Counted from the first letter of the stretch, positions 54,247 through 63,536 are shown. The stretch is DNA of 64,000 bases from Mycobacterium simiae (GCF_010727605.1 NZ_AP022568.1:4588001-4652000), one strand, 5' to 3'. Translations and numbers: made by a program. The notes: a model not told the origin generated them from the letters alone.

Positions 54247-54876
54247 CTACTTCTGCCCGGTCGACCAGCGACGGCAGAGCAATAGGACGTCGTCGACGAC
54301 GGCGTCGGTGAAACTATCGTCGACCACTTGACCGGTCACGATCACTCGGTAGTGGATCGGGCCGACGAGCCGCTCTGCCAGCAATGCCACATCGGCGTCG
54401 GGTGCCAGCTCGCCGCGCGCGATCGCACGGACAAACGGCCGCTGGTCGCGTACCAGTTGATCGTCCAGATAGCTGGCCCGAAATGTCTGGGCAAGCTCGG
54501 CATCGTGCTGCGCCTGACCCACGAGCGCTCGGTACACCGCGCCGGCATCGTCTTCAGTGAGAAATCGGGTGGTGTTGCGCAGATGCGAGCGTAGATCGGA
54601 CTCGAGGCCGCCGGTGTCTGGTGGTTCGAGGTCGGCGGCCGCGTCTTCGAGAAACGCATCCATCAGGACTTCGGTCTTGGAGCTCCACCAGCGGTAGACG
54701 GTCTGTTTTGCGACGCCTGCCGCTTTGGCGATTCCTTCGACAGTGACTCCCGCGAAACCTTTTTCGGCAAGCAGGTCGTCGGCGGCGCGCAGAATCGCTT
54801 CGCGCGCGGCCTCACTGCGTCCATGCCGATTGCCGCGATGCGGTTGCGGGTCCGCCACAGCCCGATTCAACACCAT
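54247..54876 (-). CDS. TetR-family regulator
   Basis: A 209-residue TetR regulator. The DNA-binding part (about 22-68) reads AREAILRAADDLLAEKGFAGV, VEGIAKAAGVAKQTVYRWWSSK. The C-terminal domain belongs to the TetR_C group common in mycobacteria. It is divergent from the O-methyltransferase gene, with a palindrome in the 42-base gap, and probably represses both. Confidence 0.88.
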   Translation of the reverse strand: MVLNRAVADPQPHRGNRHGRSEAAREAILRAADDLLAEKGFAGVTVEGIAKAAGVAKQTVYRWWSSKTEVLMDAFLEDAAADLEPPDTGGLESDLRSHLRNTTRFLTEDDAGAVYRALVGQAQHDAELAQTFRASYLDDQLVRDQRPFVRAIARGELAPDADVALLAERLVGPIHYRVIVTGQVVDDSFTDAVVDDVLLLCRRWSTGQK

Positions 54877-54881
54877 GTCCC

Positions 54882-54913
54882 CTAGACTAGACGCAACGGT
54901 TCGTCTACGCTAG
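54882..54913. promoter_or_regulatory. Palindromic TetR-type operator
   Basis: CTAG-N2-TAGACG-N8-CGTCTA-N2-CTAG: two-part arms with perfect symmetry of the named bases over 32 bases. It fills most of the gap between the divergent tetR and methyltransferase genes, as expected for a TetR operator controlling both. Confidence 0.7.
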
Positions 54914-54918
54914 CGGGC

Positions 54919-55560
54919 ATGACCGCAACATTGAACCAACCGAAGTACGCCTCGATCATCGACCGGCTGTTCGCCGATGCGCAGCTGGACGCCGAACGCC
55001 GACAGGGGATTCCCCACCCGACTGAGTACGCCGTCGAAGACCGGGGTAAGGCATTCCAACACGTCTACCTGTCCGTGGCGCCCGAATCGGGCCGGCTGCT
55101 GTACAGTCTCGTGCGCGCAGTCAAGCCGACCACGATCGTGGAATACGGTATGTCGTACGGTATTTCGACGCTGCACCTGGCTGCCGCGGTGCGCGACAAC
55201 GGCACGGGACACATCATCACCACCGAGATGAGCACCCACAAGATCGCGGCTGCACGCGCGACGTTCGCCGAGGCGGGCGTCAGTGACGTGATCACCATCC
55301 TCGAAGGAGATGCGCGAGAGACCCTCAAGACGGTCAGCGGCCCAGTGCAATTCGTGCTCCTGGACGGCTGGCCCGACCTCGACCTGACGGTGATCAAGAT
55401 CCTCGAACCCGCGCTCGCCTCGGGCGCGCTGGTCCTCGGCGACAACGTCAACCTCGATCCAAACCACGACTACCTCAACTACGTCCGCGCGCCCGAGAAC
55501 GGTTACGTCAGCACGGCGCTGCCCCTCGACAAGGGCATGGATCTGGCAGTGCGGGTGTAG
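54919..55560 (+). CDS. Class I SAM-dependent O-methyltransferase-like protein
   Basis: A 213-residue methyltransferase. The SAM site is VEYGMSYGISTLHLAAAV (motif I, about 74-91), with IITTEMSTHKIAAARATFAEAG and FVLLDGWPDLDL as motifs II and IV. The layout is that of the O-methyltransferase 3 family. The substrate is unknown. Control by the divergent TetR suggests response to a small molecule. Confidence 0.82.
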   Translation: MTATLNQPKYASIIDRLFADAQLDAERRQGIPHPTEYAVEDRGKAFQHVYLSVAPESGRLLYSLVRAVKPTTIVEYGMSYGISTLHLAAAVRDNGTGHIITTEMSTHKIAAARATFAEAGVSDVITILEGDARETLKTVSGPVQFVLLDGWPDLDLTVIKILEPALASGALVLGDNVNLDPNHDYLNYVRAPENGYVSTALPLDKGMDLAVRV

Positions 55561-55656
55561 CCGGACCGTCGGCCCGAATCGGTTCCCGCCAGCCGAGCGC
55601 CGGCCGCGGCTGCATCGTCGTTGTCGACATGGGCTGGTCAAGATCGGCGAAATGAT

Positions 55657-56499
55657 CTAATTCTCGGTGCTGATCAGAGCTTCGACCGGAGGCATGCTGG
55701 TGTAGTCGATCTGGTTGGTAAGAATGGCGGCGCTGAACCCGTTGTCGACGAGCATGTTTGTGCCGTTGACATAGCTGGCCGCGTCGCTGCCGAGGAACGA
55801 CAGTACCGAGGCCACTTCGGCCGGCGTAGCGCGGCGCTCACCACTCTGGCTGACCATCCATTCCAAGATGCCTTTGCCCATTGAGGCGTTGAAATCGGCC
55901 AGCAGCGGGGTATCGATGACGCCCGGGCATACGCTGTTGACCCGAATTCCGCTGCGGCCCAGCGGGGTTGATAATTTCAGTGTGAGGACTTGAGCGCATT
56001 CCTTCGAGAAGCCATAGGGGTTGTACGTTAGCGCGGGATGCTGGCGCACCCACTCCAAAGCGGAGTGCCAATCTTCGATGTCGAGCAATTCCTGGATGTC
56101 GGTGAGGCGTTGCGGGTAGCCACCGCCGGCCGTCGATGCGGTGATGACGACGGAGCTACCGCGAGGCATGCGGTGCTTCACGCCATTGATCAGTTTGCGC
56201 GGGGCAAGAACGTTGACGGCCATCACGATTTCGGTGGGCAGGGTCGCCGCGACGCCGGCGTTGCTGAACAGCACGTCGATGGTCTCGGGCAGCTTGCTGA
56301 TGGCTTCGTCAATGGCCAGCGGATCGGACAAATCGACTGTGATCGTCTGGTCGACCGGCCCATGGCAGGGTTTGATATCGAGCGCCACGATGTGTGCAGC
56401 TCCGGCAGCGCGCAGTTGTTCGACGAGGGCGGCGCCCACGCCGGTCGCCGCGCCGGTGACGACGGTGACCTTGTTATGGTAGTTGATGATGGGGGACAT
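55657..56499 (-). CDS. Short-chain dehydrogenase/reductase
   Basis: A 280-residue SDR. The cofactor site is VVTGAATGVGAAL (about 13-25), D61-L in TVDLSD suggests NAD use, NAG is in LFSNAGVAA, the catalytic Ser is in VVITASTAGG, and Y-x3-K is in YNPYGFSKECA. An insertion between Ser and Tyr (YPQRLTDIQELLDIEDWHSALEWV) is typical of hydroxysteroid or coniferyl-alcohol dehydrogenase-like SDRs. It is the last gene of a three-gene minus-strand set with the crotonase and a second SDR. Confidence 0.85.
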   Translation of the reverse strand: MSPIINYHNKVTVVTGAATGVGAALVEQLRAAGAAHIVALDIKPCHGPVDQTITVDLSDPLAIDEAISKLPETIDVLFSNAGVAATLPTEIVMAVNVLAPRKLINGVKHRMPRGSSVVITASTAGGGYPQRLTDIQELLDIEDWHSALEWVRQHPALTYNPYGFSKECAQVLTLKLSTPLGRSGIRVNSVCPGVIDTPLLADFNASMGKGILEWMVSQSGERRATPAEVASVLSFLGSDAASYVNGTNMLVDNGFSAAILTNQIDYTSMPPVEALISTEN

Positions 56500-56521
56500 C
56501 TTTACCTCTTCGTCTTGTGAC

Positions 56522-57379
56522 TTATAGCGGTTTCCACGTTGAAGTGCCGTCCGTGCGAAACGCGCTGAACGAGCTCGCGAGGTCGCCGGTCGAGGTGCAC
56601 AACACCTGCGTTCGGTTCTCGATGTCGAGGGCGTGCCGCAGGCTCGGTGAATCGACGTTCTGCCACATGGTCTCCTTGGTCATCCATACGGCAAGCGGTG
56701 AATGGCCCGCTATTTCGCGGGCTTTTTCGATGGCGTGTTCCACCACGGCGTCCGCATCGACCACATCGAGAACCAGGCCGATCTTGGCGGCTTCGGCGGC
56801 ATCGAAGACCCGTCCGGTCAGCATCAACTCCGCCGAGCGTGACGCGCCGACCAACCGCGGAAGGTGATAGCTGGTGCCCATGTCGCATGAGGAGACGCCA
56901 TGGCGGATAAACACGGCCCCGAAGGTGGCATTGGGGGTTGCATAGCGGATGTCGCATGCCAGTGCCAGGGCAAACCCGCCGCCGACAGCGGCGCCGTTGA
57001 CCGCCGCGATGACGGGTTGGCGCAGGCGGTGGATCTTCTCGAACGCCGACGTCATCAGCTCCTGAGCGGCCATCGTGACCGCCGTGGCCGAGGAAGCTCG
57101 GACTTGCAGCGAGCCGTATGGCGTGGCGTCATGGTCGGTGAAGTCGTCCGGCCCCGCTTTTATATCGGCTCCGGCGCAGAACACCGTGCCGGTGCCGGTC
57201 AGAACAACGGCGCGCACCTGGGGGTCGCCGTTGATGTTGTCTAGGATGCGGTGCAGTTCGGCCAGTGTCTGCGAATCCAGCGCATTGCCGCGGCGTGGTC
57301 GGTTGATCGTGAGAACAGGGATGGCGCCGTCATCGAGATGGTCGATGGTGAACGCGGAAGCGGTTGCAGGAGTGGACAT
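56522..57379 (-). CDS. Enoyl-CoA hydratase/isomerase-family protein lacking usual Glu residues
   Basis: A 285-residue crotonase-fold protein; ATG 57379 (MSTPATASAFTIDHLDDG) is the natural start. The oxyanion-hole segments are AGADIKAG and AAVNGAAVGGGFALALACDIRYA. The two glutamates that catalyse hydration in classical crotonases are absent: GGFALAL has A in the first place, and VFIRHGVSSCDMG replaces the usual G-x-P-E region. It may catalyse another reaction of the superfamily, such as isomerisation, C-C cleavage or thioester hydrolysis. It lies between two SDR genes. Confidence 0.85.
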   Translation of the reverse strand: MSTPATASAFTIDHLDDGAIPVLTINRPRRGNALDSQTLAELHRILDNINGDPQVRAVVLTGTGTVFCAGADIKAGPDDFTDHDATPYGSLQVRASSATAVTMAAQELMTSAFEKIHRLRQPVIAAVNGAAVGGGFALALACDIRYATPNATFGAVFIRHGVSSCDMGTSYHLPRLVGASRSAELMLTGRVFDAAEAAKIGLVLDVVDADAVVEHAIEKAREIAGHSPLAVWMTKETMWQNVDSPSLRHALDIENRTQVLCTSTGDLASSFSAFRTDGTSTWKPL

Positions 57380-57422
57380 TCCGTCTTCTACTTGTAGTTG
57401 CTCGGCTGACGTGACGGCCCGC

Positions 57423-58193
57423 TCACCGGGCCACCATGCCACCGTCGACGATGAGGGTCTGGCCAGTGATGAAACTCCCGGCATCGGAGACCAATAGCAA
57501 TGCCGCGGGGACCATTTCATCGGGTGTGGCGATGCGCTGCAGCAGCGCGGAGGCTTCCATTACTTTGATGAAATCGGGCGGGTTGGCCCGCGTCATGTCG
57601 GTGTCGACGGAACCCGGCGCCAATGCGTTGACCCTGATTCCCGTGTGGGCGAATTCAGCGGCCATGGACCGCGTGAATGAAACCATGGCGGCCTTGGCCG
57701 CGGAGTACATCGACACCAAAGGCGAGAAGATGAATGCGCCGGCCGAAACGACATTCAGCACCGCCGCATGCTCGCTCTCACGCAGATACGGAAGTGCGGC
57801 CTGTACCAGGAACACCGGGCCCCGCAGATTCACCGCGAACGATTTCTCCCAGGCTTCCATGGTGATGTCACCGAGGGTCTGCGCCAACGCGTTGGCCGCG
57901 TTGTTGACGACGATGTCGATGCCGCCGAATTGCGTTGCCGCGGCATCGACGAGGGCATTGACCGCCTCGATGTCACCCAGATGAGTCGGCACACCAATTG
58001 CCTTGCCGCCCAAAGTCTGCAGCCGTTGCGCGGCCGTCTCGCACGCTTCGGCTTTGCGGCTGGCAACGACGACGTTCGCGCCGACGCCCACCAAGCCCTC
58101 CGCGATGGCGAGCCCAATTCCGCGGGTACCGCCGGTAACGATTGCTGTGCGCCCGGTTAGGTCGAATTTCGCCTGCAGAGCTGCTCTGTCCAA
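57423..58193 (-). CDS. Short-chain dehydrogenase/reductase
   Basis: A 256-residue classical SDR starting at TTG 58193. Motifs are VTGGTRGIGLAIAEGL (about 19-34), NNAAN, the Ser in LNVVSAGAF, YSAAK with the catalytic Tyr and Lys, and ALAPGSVDTDMTR. The ASRK after the second strand suggests NADP preference. It is first in the SDR-crotonase-SDR set and starts about 60 bases from the large palindrome it shares with the divergent F420-type gene. Confidence 0.88.
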   Translation of the reverse strand: MDRAALQAKFDLTGRTAIVTGGTRGIGLAIAEGLVGVGANVVVASRKAEACETAAQRLQTLGGKAIGVPTHLGDIEAVNALVDAAATQFGGIDIVVNNAANALAQTLGDITMEAWEKSFAVNLRGPVFLVQAALPYLRESEHAAVLNVVSAGAFIFSPLVSMYSAAKAAMVSFTRSMAAEFAHTGIRVNALAPGSVDTDMTRANPPDFIKVMEASALLQRIATPDEMVPAALLLVSDAGSFITGQTLIVDGGMVAR

Positions 58194-58254
58194 AACCGCA
58201 TCCCGTCTCTTCAGCGCGCCAACGTGCGCGAAAACCGGGCAATCGCGGGCCCGG

Positions 58255-58287
58255 CAGGTTTACCTTACACCACGTAAGGTAAACCTG
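58255..58287. promoter_or_regulatory. Perfect 33-bp palindrome, probable operator
   Basis: CAGGTTTACCTTAC and its exact complement GTAAGGTAAACCTG flank a 5-base centre. It lies between the divergent SDR (58193) and F420-type oxidoreductase (58378) genes. The TetR gene at the end of the plus-strand set is the likely binding protein. Arms of 14 bases without mismatch are very unlikely by chance. Confidence 0.8.
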
Positions 58288-58377
58288 TGAGATGTCAAAC
58301 TCTGCCTCCCCACTGTCTGGAAGGTCACTCATGTCCTTAGCGGGATCGACGGCGATCTCAGCTTTCCTGGTGGCGCC

Positions 58378-59472
58378 ATGAGACTTGGTCTGCAACTGGG
58401 ATACTGGCCGGCGCAGCCGCCTGCCGAGCACGCTGAGCTGGTGACGGCGGCCGAGGAAGCCGGCTTTGACGCTGTCTTCACCGCTGAGGCCTGGGGTTCA
58501 GACGCCTATACGCCGTTGGCGTGGTGGGGACGCCAGACCACCCGAATACGACTCGGGACCTCGGTGGTCCAGCTTTCCGCGCGGACACCGACCGCCTGTG
58601 CGATGGCCGCGCTCACGCTCGATCATCTCTGCGGCGGGAGGCATATCTTGGGACTCGGGGTCTCTGGACCGCAGGTTGTCGAGGGATGGTACGGCGCCGC
58701 GTTTCCCAAACCGTTGGCGCGCACCCGCGAGTACGTCGACATCGTGCGGCAAGTGTGGGCGAGGGAGGCGCCGGTCACGAGTAAGGGGCCGCATTACCCG
58801 CTGCCGCTGACCGGCGCGGGGACGACCGGCCTGGGTAAGCCACTCAAGCCGATTGTGCACCCGCTGCGCGCTGACATCCCCATCATGCTGGGGGCCGAAG
58901 GTCCCAAGAATGTCGCCCTCGCCGCAGAGATCGGGGACGGCTGGCTGCCGATCTTCTACAGCCCGCGACTGGCTCCGATGTACAACGAGTGGCTCGATGA
59001 AGGTTTTGCCCGACCGACCGCTCGCCGTAGCCGCGAGGACTTCGAGATTTGCGCAACCGCCCAGATCGTGGTGACCGATGACCGCGCTGCAGTCCTGGCC
59101 GCGATAAAGCCATATCTTGCGCTCTATGTGGGCGGCATGGGTGCCGAAGCCGCGAACTTCCACGCCGAGATGTATCGCCGTGCCGGCTATGCCGGGGTCG
59201 TCGACGAGGTGACCAGGCTGTTTCGCAGCGGACGTAAAGACGATGCCGCGCAGGCGATCCCGGATGAGATGGCCGAGGACATGGCCGTTGTCGGGAACAT
59301 CGACCAGGTGCGCCAACAGATCGCGGCATGGGAAAAGTGCGGCGTCACAATGATGGTCGTCCGGGGCTATGGCAAAGACCATATCGACGAGGTGGCCGAA
59401 CTGGTCGGCTCAACCACTCGCACTGCCCGAAATACCTTCTCCGACAGCATGATAACCAACTCATCACACTAA
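58378..59472 (+). CDS. LLM-class F420-dependent oxidoreductase
   Basis: A 364-residue luciferase-like monooxygenase-fold protein of the F420 type common in mycobacteria. Seen are LGLQLGYWPAQPPAEHAELVTAAEEAGFDAVFTAEAWGSDA, TTRIRLGTSVVQLSARTP, GLGVSGPQVVEGWYGAAF, and PIMLGAEGPKNVALAAEIGDGWLPI. It probably uses F420 to reduce or oxidise a small organic substrate. It starts a plus-strand set with an aldehyde dehydrogenase 16 bases downstream. Confidence 0.88.
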   Translation: MRLGLQLGYWPAQPPAEHAELVTAAEEAGFDAVFTAEAWGSDAYTPLAWWGRQTTRIRLGTSVVQLSARTPTACAMAALTLDHLCGGRHILGLGVSGPQVVEGWYGAAFPKPLARTREYVDIVRQVWAREAPVTSKGPHYPLPLTGAGTTGLGKPLKPIVHPLRADIPIMLGAEGPKNVALAAEIGDGWLPIFYSPRLAPMYNEWLDEGFARPTARRSREDFEICATAQIVVTDDRAAVLAAIKPYLALYVGGMGAEAANFHAEMYRRAGYAGVVDEVTRLFRSGRKDDAAQAIPDEMAEDMAVVGNIDQVRQQIAAWEKCGVTMMVVRGYGKDHIDEVAELVGSTTRTARNTFSDSMITNSSH

Positions 59473-59488
59473 CCGAGGATGTTCAGAT

Positions 59489-60970
59489 ATGCCCACCAGC
59501 ACCATCAGCGCGGCACGTACCGACTACGACAAGTTGTTCATCGGCGGCAAATGGGTCACTGCATCGACATCGCAAGTCATCGAAGTCTTTTCGCCGGCGA
59601 CGGGATTAAAGGTGGGCCAGGTCCCGCTGGCTGTGGATGCCGATGTCCGCGCGGCCTGCGCCGCTGCCCGCGAGGCTTTCGACAACGGACCGTGGCCGCG
59701 AATGTCGCCTGCCGAACGCCAGGCCGTGATCGCCAAAGCCACCGCATTGGTCGAGGAACGCGCCGAGGAGTTCAAGTATCTGCTCACGCTCGAGACCGGG
59801 CAGCCCGCCACGATCATCGACATGATGCAGTTCGGCTCTGGTGTTGCCACCCTCAAGTTCTACTCCACCGCCGCTGACAAATTCACCTGGAAAGAAATCC
59901 GCGATGGCATCTACGGACAGAGCCTGGTGGTCCGCGAGCCCACCGGCGTCGTTGGCGCGGTGGTGGCGTGGAACGTGCCGTTTTTCTTGGCCTGTAACAA
60001 GTTAGGCCCCGCGTTGTTAGCCGGCTGCACAGTGATTCTCAAGTCGGCCGCGGAGACACCGTTGGCGACCAACCTCTTGGGGCAAGCCTTCGCCGACGCC
60101 GGGTTACCCGAAGGCGTGCTCTCGGTACTGCCCGGAGGGCCGGAAACGGGACGCGCGCTGACCGCCAACCCCGAGCTGGACAAGTTCACCTTTACCGGCT
60201 CGTCGGCGGTAGGAAAAGAGATCGGCAAGATCGCCGCCGAACGACTCAAGCCGTGCACGCTCGAGCTGGGCGGAAAGTCGGCGGCGATCATCCTCGAGGA
60301 CGCCGATCTGGACACGACGCTGCCAATGCTGATTTTTTCCGGCTTGATGAACAGCGGGCAAGTGTGCGTCGGGCAAACCCGTATCCTCGCGCCGCGTGCC
60401 CGCTACGACGAGATCGTCATGAAAATCGCTGACGCGGTCGCCGCGCTGCCGGTTGGCCTACCGGATGACCCCGCCGCCGCAATCGGCCCGCTGATCAGCG
60501 AGAAGCAGCGTGACCGAGTCGAACGCTATATCCAAATCGGTCTGGAGGAGGGCGCTCGTTTGGTGGTCGGAGGCGGGCGCCCCGAGGGGCTCGACGGGGG
60601 TTGGTACGTCGAGCCGACCGTATTTGCCGACGTCGATAATTCGATGTCGATCGCTCAGGAAGAAATCTTCGGCCCGGTGCTGGTGGTCATACCGTACGAG
60701 GATGAGCAGGACGCGGTCCGGATCGCCAACGACTCGGTATATGGGTTGGCCGGATCGGTGTGGACGACCGACAACGACAAAGCAATGCGGATTGCTGCGC
60801 AGATCCGGACCGGAACTTACGCGGTCAACATGTATGCGTTCGACCCCGGCGCTCCGTTCGGTGGTTACAAGAATTCCGGGATCGGCCGCGAGAACGGGCC
60901 GGAAGGCATCGAGGCTTACTGCCAACCCAAGAGCGTGCTGCTGCCGTTCGGTTTCGTCCCAGAAATTTGA
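59489..60970 (+). CDS. Aldehyde dehydrogenase
   Basis: A 493-residue NAD(P)-dependent aldehyde dehydrogenase. Motifs are VVAWNVPFFLACNKLGPALLAGC, FTGSSAVGKEIG, the general-base Glu in TLELGGKSAAII, the nucleophilic Cys in NSGQVCVGQTR, and EEIFGPVLVVIPY. It should oxidise an aldehyde to its acid, likely downstream of the neighbouring oxidoreductases. The substrate is not evident. Confidence 0.93.
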   Translation: MPTSTISAARTDYDKLFIGGKWVTASTSQVIEVFSPATGLKVGQVPLAVDADVRAACAAAREAFDNGPWPRMSPAERQAVIAKATALVEERAEEFKYLLTLETGQPATIIDMMQFGSGVATLKFYSTAADKFTWKEIRDGIYGQSLVVREPTGVVGAVVAWNVPFFLACNKLGPALLAGCTVILKSAAETPLATNLLGQAFADAGLPEGVLSVLPGGPETGRALTANPELDKFTFTGSSAVGKEIGKIAAERLKPCTLELGGKSAAIILEDADLDTTLPMLIFSGLMNSGQVCVGQTRILAPRARYDEIVMKIADAVAALPVGLPDDPAAAIGPLISEKQRDRVERYIQIGLEEGARLVVGGGRPEGLDGGWYVEPTVFADVDNSMSIAQEEIFGPVLVVIPYEDEQDAVRIANDSVYGLAGSVWTTDNDKAMRIAAQIRTGTYAVNMYAFDPGAPFGGYKNSGIGRENGPEGIEAYCQPKSVLLPFGFVPEI

Positions 60971-61077
60971 TCGACGCCCGCGTCAGACCACACTCACGTT
61001 CGTGGACGCTGGTCTGTCGCGGGTGGGTGATGACTGATGCAGCAGGCCCTGGCCCTGGCCGGTAGAGTCAGCTGCTG

Positions 61078-61716
61078 ATGTCGTCGTCGCGCGGGGCCAA
61101 GGCCCTCCCCAAGCCGCCGGAGGAGCCGGCAAAGATCAGCAGCGCGCGAAGCGGTCGTCCCAAGGACGAGTTGCGCCGACAAGCTGCGCTTGCCGCGACA
61201 CGCGAACTTTTGATCGCCAAGGGGTACGACGAAGTAACCCTGTCAGAAGTCGCGCGACTGGCGCGAGTCTCACGCCCATTCGTCTACGACAATTGGGGCA
61301 CGAAATTCTCGTTGGTGGAAGATGCGATCTTCACCGCGGACAACCCATCGCTGTTGAGCGACGACGAGCCGTTCGTCGATGCGCTCACCCATATGATCGC
61401 CGCGATGGTCGAAATCCAATCCGACCCAGCATATTTGGCGGGCCTGCCGGGACTTTCCGCGGAGCTGTATAACCGGCCCGACCTCGTCGAGCAGGTCGAG
61501 AGTAAATACATCGCACCCGTGCGGGCAGCGTTCGTACAGTTGACGGAGCGGGGCAAAGCTGACGGGACGGTTCGCCATGACGTCGACGGCAGCGCTCTGT
61601 TGGACACCATCCGGGGCGCGATCATGCTGCACACGCTGATCAATCCATCACTGAGTCAAGCCGAGCTCGTCCAACACCTTTCTTCGATAATCCTGGCGGG
61701 CATCACGAAACGATGA
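61078..61716 (+). CDS. TetR-family regulator
   Basis: A 212-residue TetR regulator with a basic N-terminal arm of about 28 residues. The helix-turn-helix reads LAATRELLIAKGYDEVTLSEVARLARVSRPFVYDNWGTK. It closes the plus-strand catabolic set and is the best candidate to bind the perfect palindrome at 58255-58287. It converges with the ferredoxin-reductase gene. Confidence 0.87.
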   Translation: MSSSRGAKALPKPPEEPAKISSARSGRPKDELRRQAALAATRELLIAKGYDEVTLSEVARLARVSRPFVYDNWGTKFSLVEDAIFTADNPSLLSDDEPFVDALTHMIAAMVEIQSDPAYLAGLPGLSAELYNRPDLVEQVESKYIAPVRAAFVQLTERGKADGTVRHDVDGSALLDTIRGAIMLHTLINPSLSQAELVQHLSSIILAGITKR

Positions 61717-61725
61717 CCGACGGTA

Positions 61726-63357
61726 TCAGTGCATGGTGGGCTGATTTGTTGCTGCAGTGAGCATTTCGGGGATGACAGTGAACTTCACGCGCGGGCGCGA
61801 AATGCGCGCGCCGCGCTCGCGCTCTGCATCGTCAATGGCACGCCATCCCTCCCATCCCACAGTCGTGATGCCACGCTGCAGCAGTAACGCGCTAAGCGAT
61901 GCCCCGTCCTGTACCTGGTTGTCGAGCGTGCCTTCGGCGTAATCCGTCCACAGTTGTGCCACGGTTTCTTGGGCGCACGCGCGGTTGGTGCCTATAACGC
62001 CGCGCGGTCCGCGTTTGATCCAGCCGGTGACGTAGGTGCCGGGCAACGGCCGGCCGGCCTCATCTATCACCCGCCCCTGGTCATTCGGGATCACTGCTTT
62101 GCCTGCGTCGAACGGTAGTCCACATTGCGGCACGCCCTGGTAGCCGATGGACCGCAGGACCAACGAAGTGTCAACCCACGCATCGTCTTTGGTGTCTGCG
62201 CATGCTATCCGCAGTTTCTCGACCTGTTGAGCACCGCTGATTTCCATTGGAACAGCGGAGAACTGGAAGACTATCCGCTTGTTGCCTGGGGTCGCGGGTC
62301 GGCGGGCGTATTCGCGTGCTAGCCGCAGCTTGAAGGCGGTCTCGACGTCGAGATCGTCTCCTGCCCGATCGACGTCGTCAACCTGATGGCCATCGATGAT
62401 GACGTCAATGCCTTCGAGGTTGCCGAGCGCCAGGAACTCGCCAGCCGAGAACGCCGCGTGGCGAAAACTCCGGCGTCCCAGGATGAGAACTTCTTCGATG
62501 GTGCTCTGCGATAGCGCATCTAATGCATGTTGGGCGATGTCGGTCCCGGCGAGTTGGGCGGGCTCGGTAAGAAGCATCCTCGCGACGTCGAGCGCCACGT
62601 TGCCATTTCCCACGACTACCGCGCGCGGTGTACTGAGATTGAAGGTATGGCCAGCGTGATCGGGATGTCCGTTGTACCAACCAACGAAGTCGGCCGCGGG
62701 GTGAGCGCCGGCCAGATCCTCGCCGGGAATCCCTAGCGCCCGGCTTGTGGAAGCGCCGGTTGCGTAGATCACGGCGTGGTGGTGTGCGATCAGCTCGTCA
62801 TGGGTGATGTCGCGGCCAACGTCGACGTTGAAGTGACACCTGAATTGCTTGTTGGCAAAAAGGTGGTCGAATGATTTCGTTATCGACTTGGTGTGTTGGT
62901 GGTCGGGTGCGACGCCCGACCGGATCAGGCCGAACGGTGTTGGGAGCCTGTCGAATAGCTCGACTTCGACTCCGTCGACGCCGACCAGCTCTGCGGCGGC
63001 GTAGCACCCTGCCGGGCCTGCCCCGACGATGGCGACACGCAGAGTCTCCGAAAGCGCACGCGGTCGTGGGTTGGTCGCAGGCCTGGCTTCGGACTCTAGA
63101 GGCTTGTTGCGAAAGTAGGCTGCGTTGATGTCTTTGAAGAGTTCTAGTTGGGGTGGCAGATCTTCTTCGTAGAAAATCGCGTTCACCGGACATTCATCGA
63201 CACAGGCGCCGCAGTCGATGCACGCTTCCGGGTCGATGTAGAGCATCTGGGCCGACGTCGCGTCGGGGGCGGTTCCCACCGGTCGAATGCAGTCAACCGG
63301 GCAGGCCGGGACGCAGCTCGCGTCGCTGCAGCAGCTCTGCGTAATCACATATGCCAC
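61726..63357 (-). CDS. Ferredoxin fused to ferredoxin-NADP+ reductase (FprB type)
   Basis: A 543-residue fusion. Residues 1-75 are a bacterial 2-cluster ferredoxin (CSDASCVPACPVDCI and CIDCGACVDECP). From residue 105 it is an adrenodoxin-reductase-like flavoenzyme: FAD site VAIVGAGPAGCYAAAEL, RSGVAPDHQHTK, NADP site VVVGNGNVALDVARMLL, and GWIKRGPRGVIGTNRACA. It can pass electrons from NADPH to its own ferredoxin and on to oxygenases. The cytochrome P450 gene next to it is the obvious partner. It resembles M. tuberculosis FprB in layout but is probably a paralogue. The start has a GGAGGGTC ribosome site. Confidence 0.92.
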   Translation of the reverse strand: MAYVITQSCCSDASCVPACPVDCIRPVGTAPDATSAQMLYIDPEACIDCGACVDECPVNAIFYEEDLPPQLELFKDINAAYFRNKPLESEARPATNPRPRALSETLRVAIVGAGPAGCYAAAELVGVDGVEVELFDRLPTPFGLIRSGVAPDHQHTKSITKSFDHLFANKQFRCHFNVDVGRDITHDELIAHHHAVIYATGASTSRALGIPGEDLAGAHPAADFVGWYNGHPDHAGHTFNLSTPRAVVVGNGNVALDVARMLLTEPAQLAGTDIAQHALDALSQSTIEEVLILGRRSFRHAAFSAGEFLALGNLEGIDVIIDGHQVDDVDRAGDDLDVETAFKLRLAREYARRPATPGNKRIVFQFSAVPMEISGAQQVEKLRIACADTKDDAWVDTSLVLRSIGYQGVPQCGLPFDAGKAVIPNDQGRVIDEAGRPLPGTYVTGWIKRGPRGVIGTNRACAQETVAQLWTDYAEGTLDNQVQDGASLSALLLQRGITTVGWEGWRAIDDAERERGARISRPRVKFTVIPEMLTAATNQPTMH

Positions 63358-63393
63358 AGATTGACCCTCCTTTCACGACGGTGCGATAGTACT

Positions 63394-63405
63394 GGACACT
63401 TGTCC
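63394..63405. promoter_or_regulatory. Palindrome GGACA-N2-TGTCC, candidate operator
   Basis: Perfect 5-base arms around CT, 37 bases upstream of the ferredoxin-reductase start, where a repressor would block the promoter. The core GACACTTGTC is one base different from the second palindrome 143 bases away. Confidence 0.5.
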
Positions 63406-63536
63406 GATTTTTCCAGTCGGGATGACTGTGGGATGCCACGCATGATCGCCGCGGCGCGGCGATGTGAAGACAGAAATCCGTCTCAGTTGCAGGCATTGAG
63501 ATTTCCGTCGAGTTCCCCCATCGGTACAGACCAATC

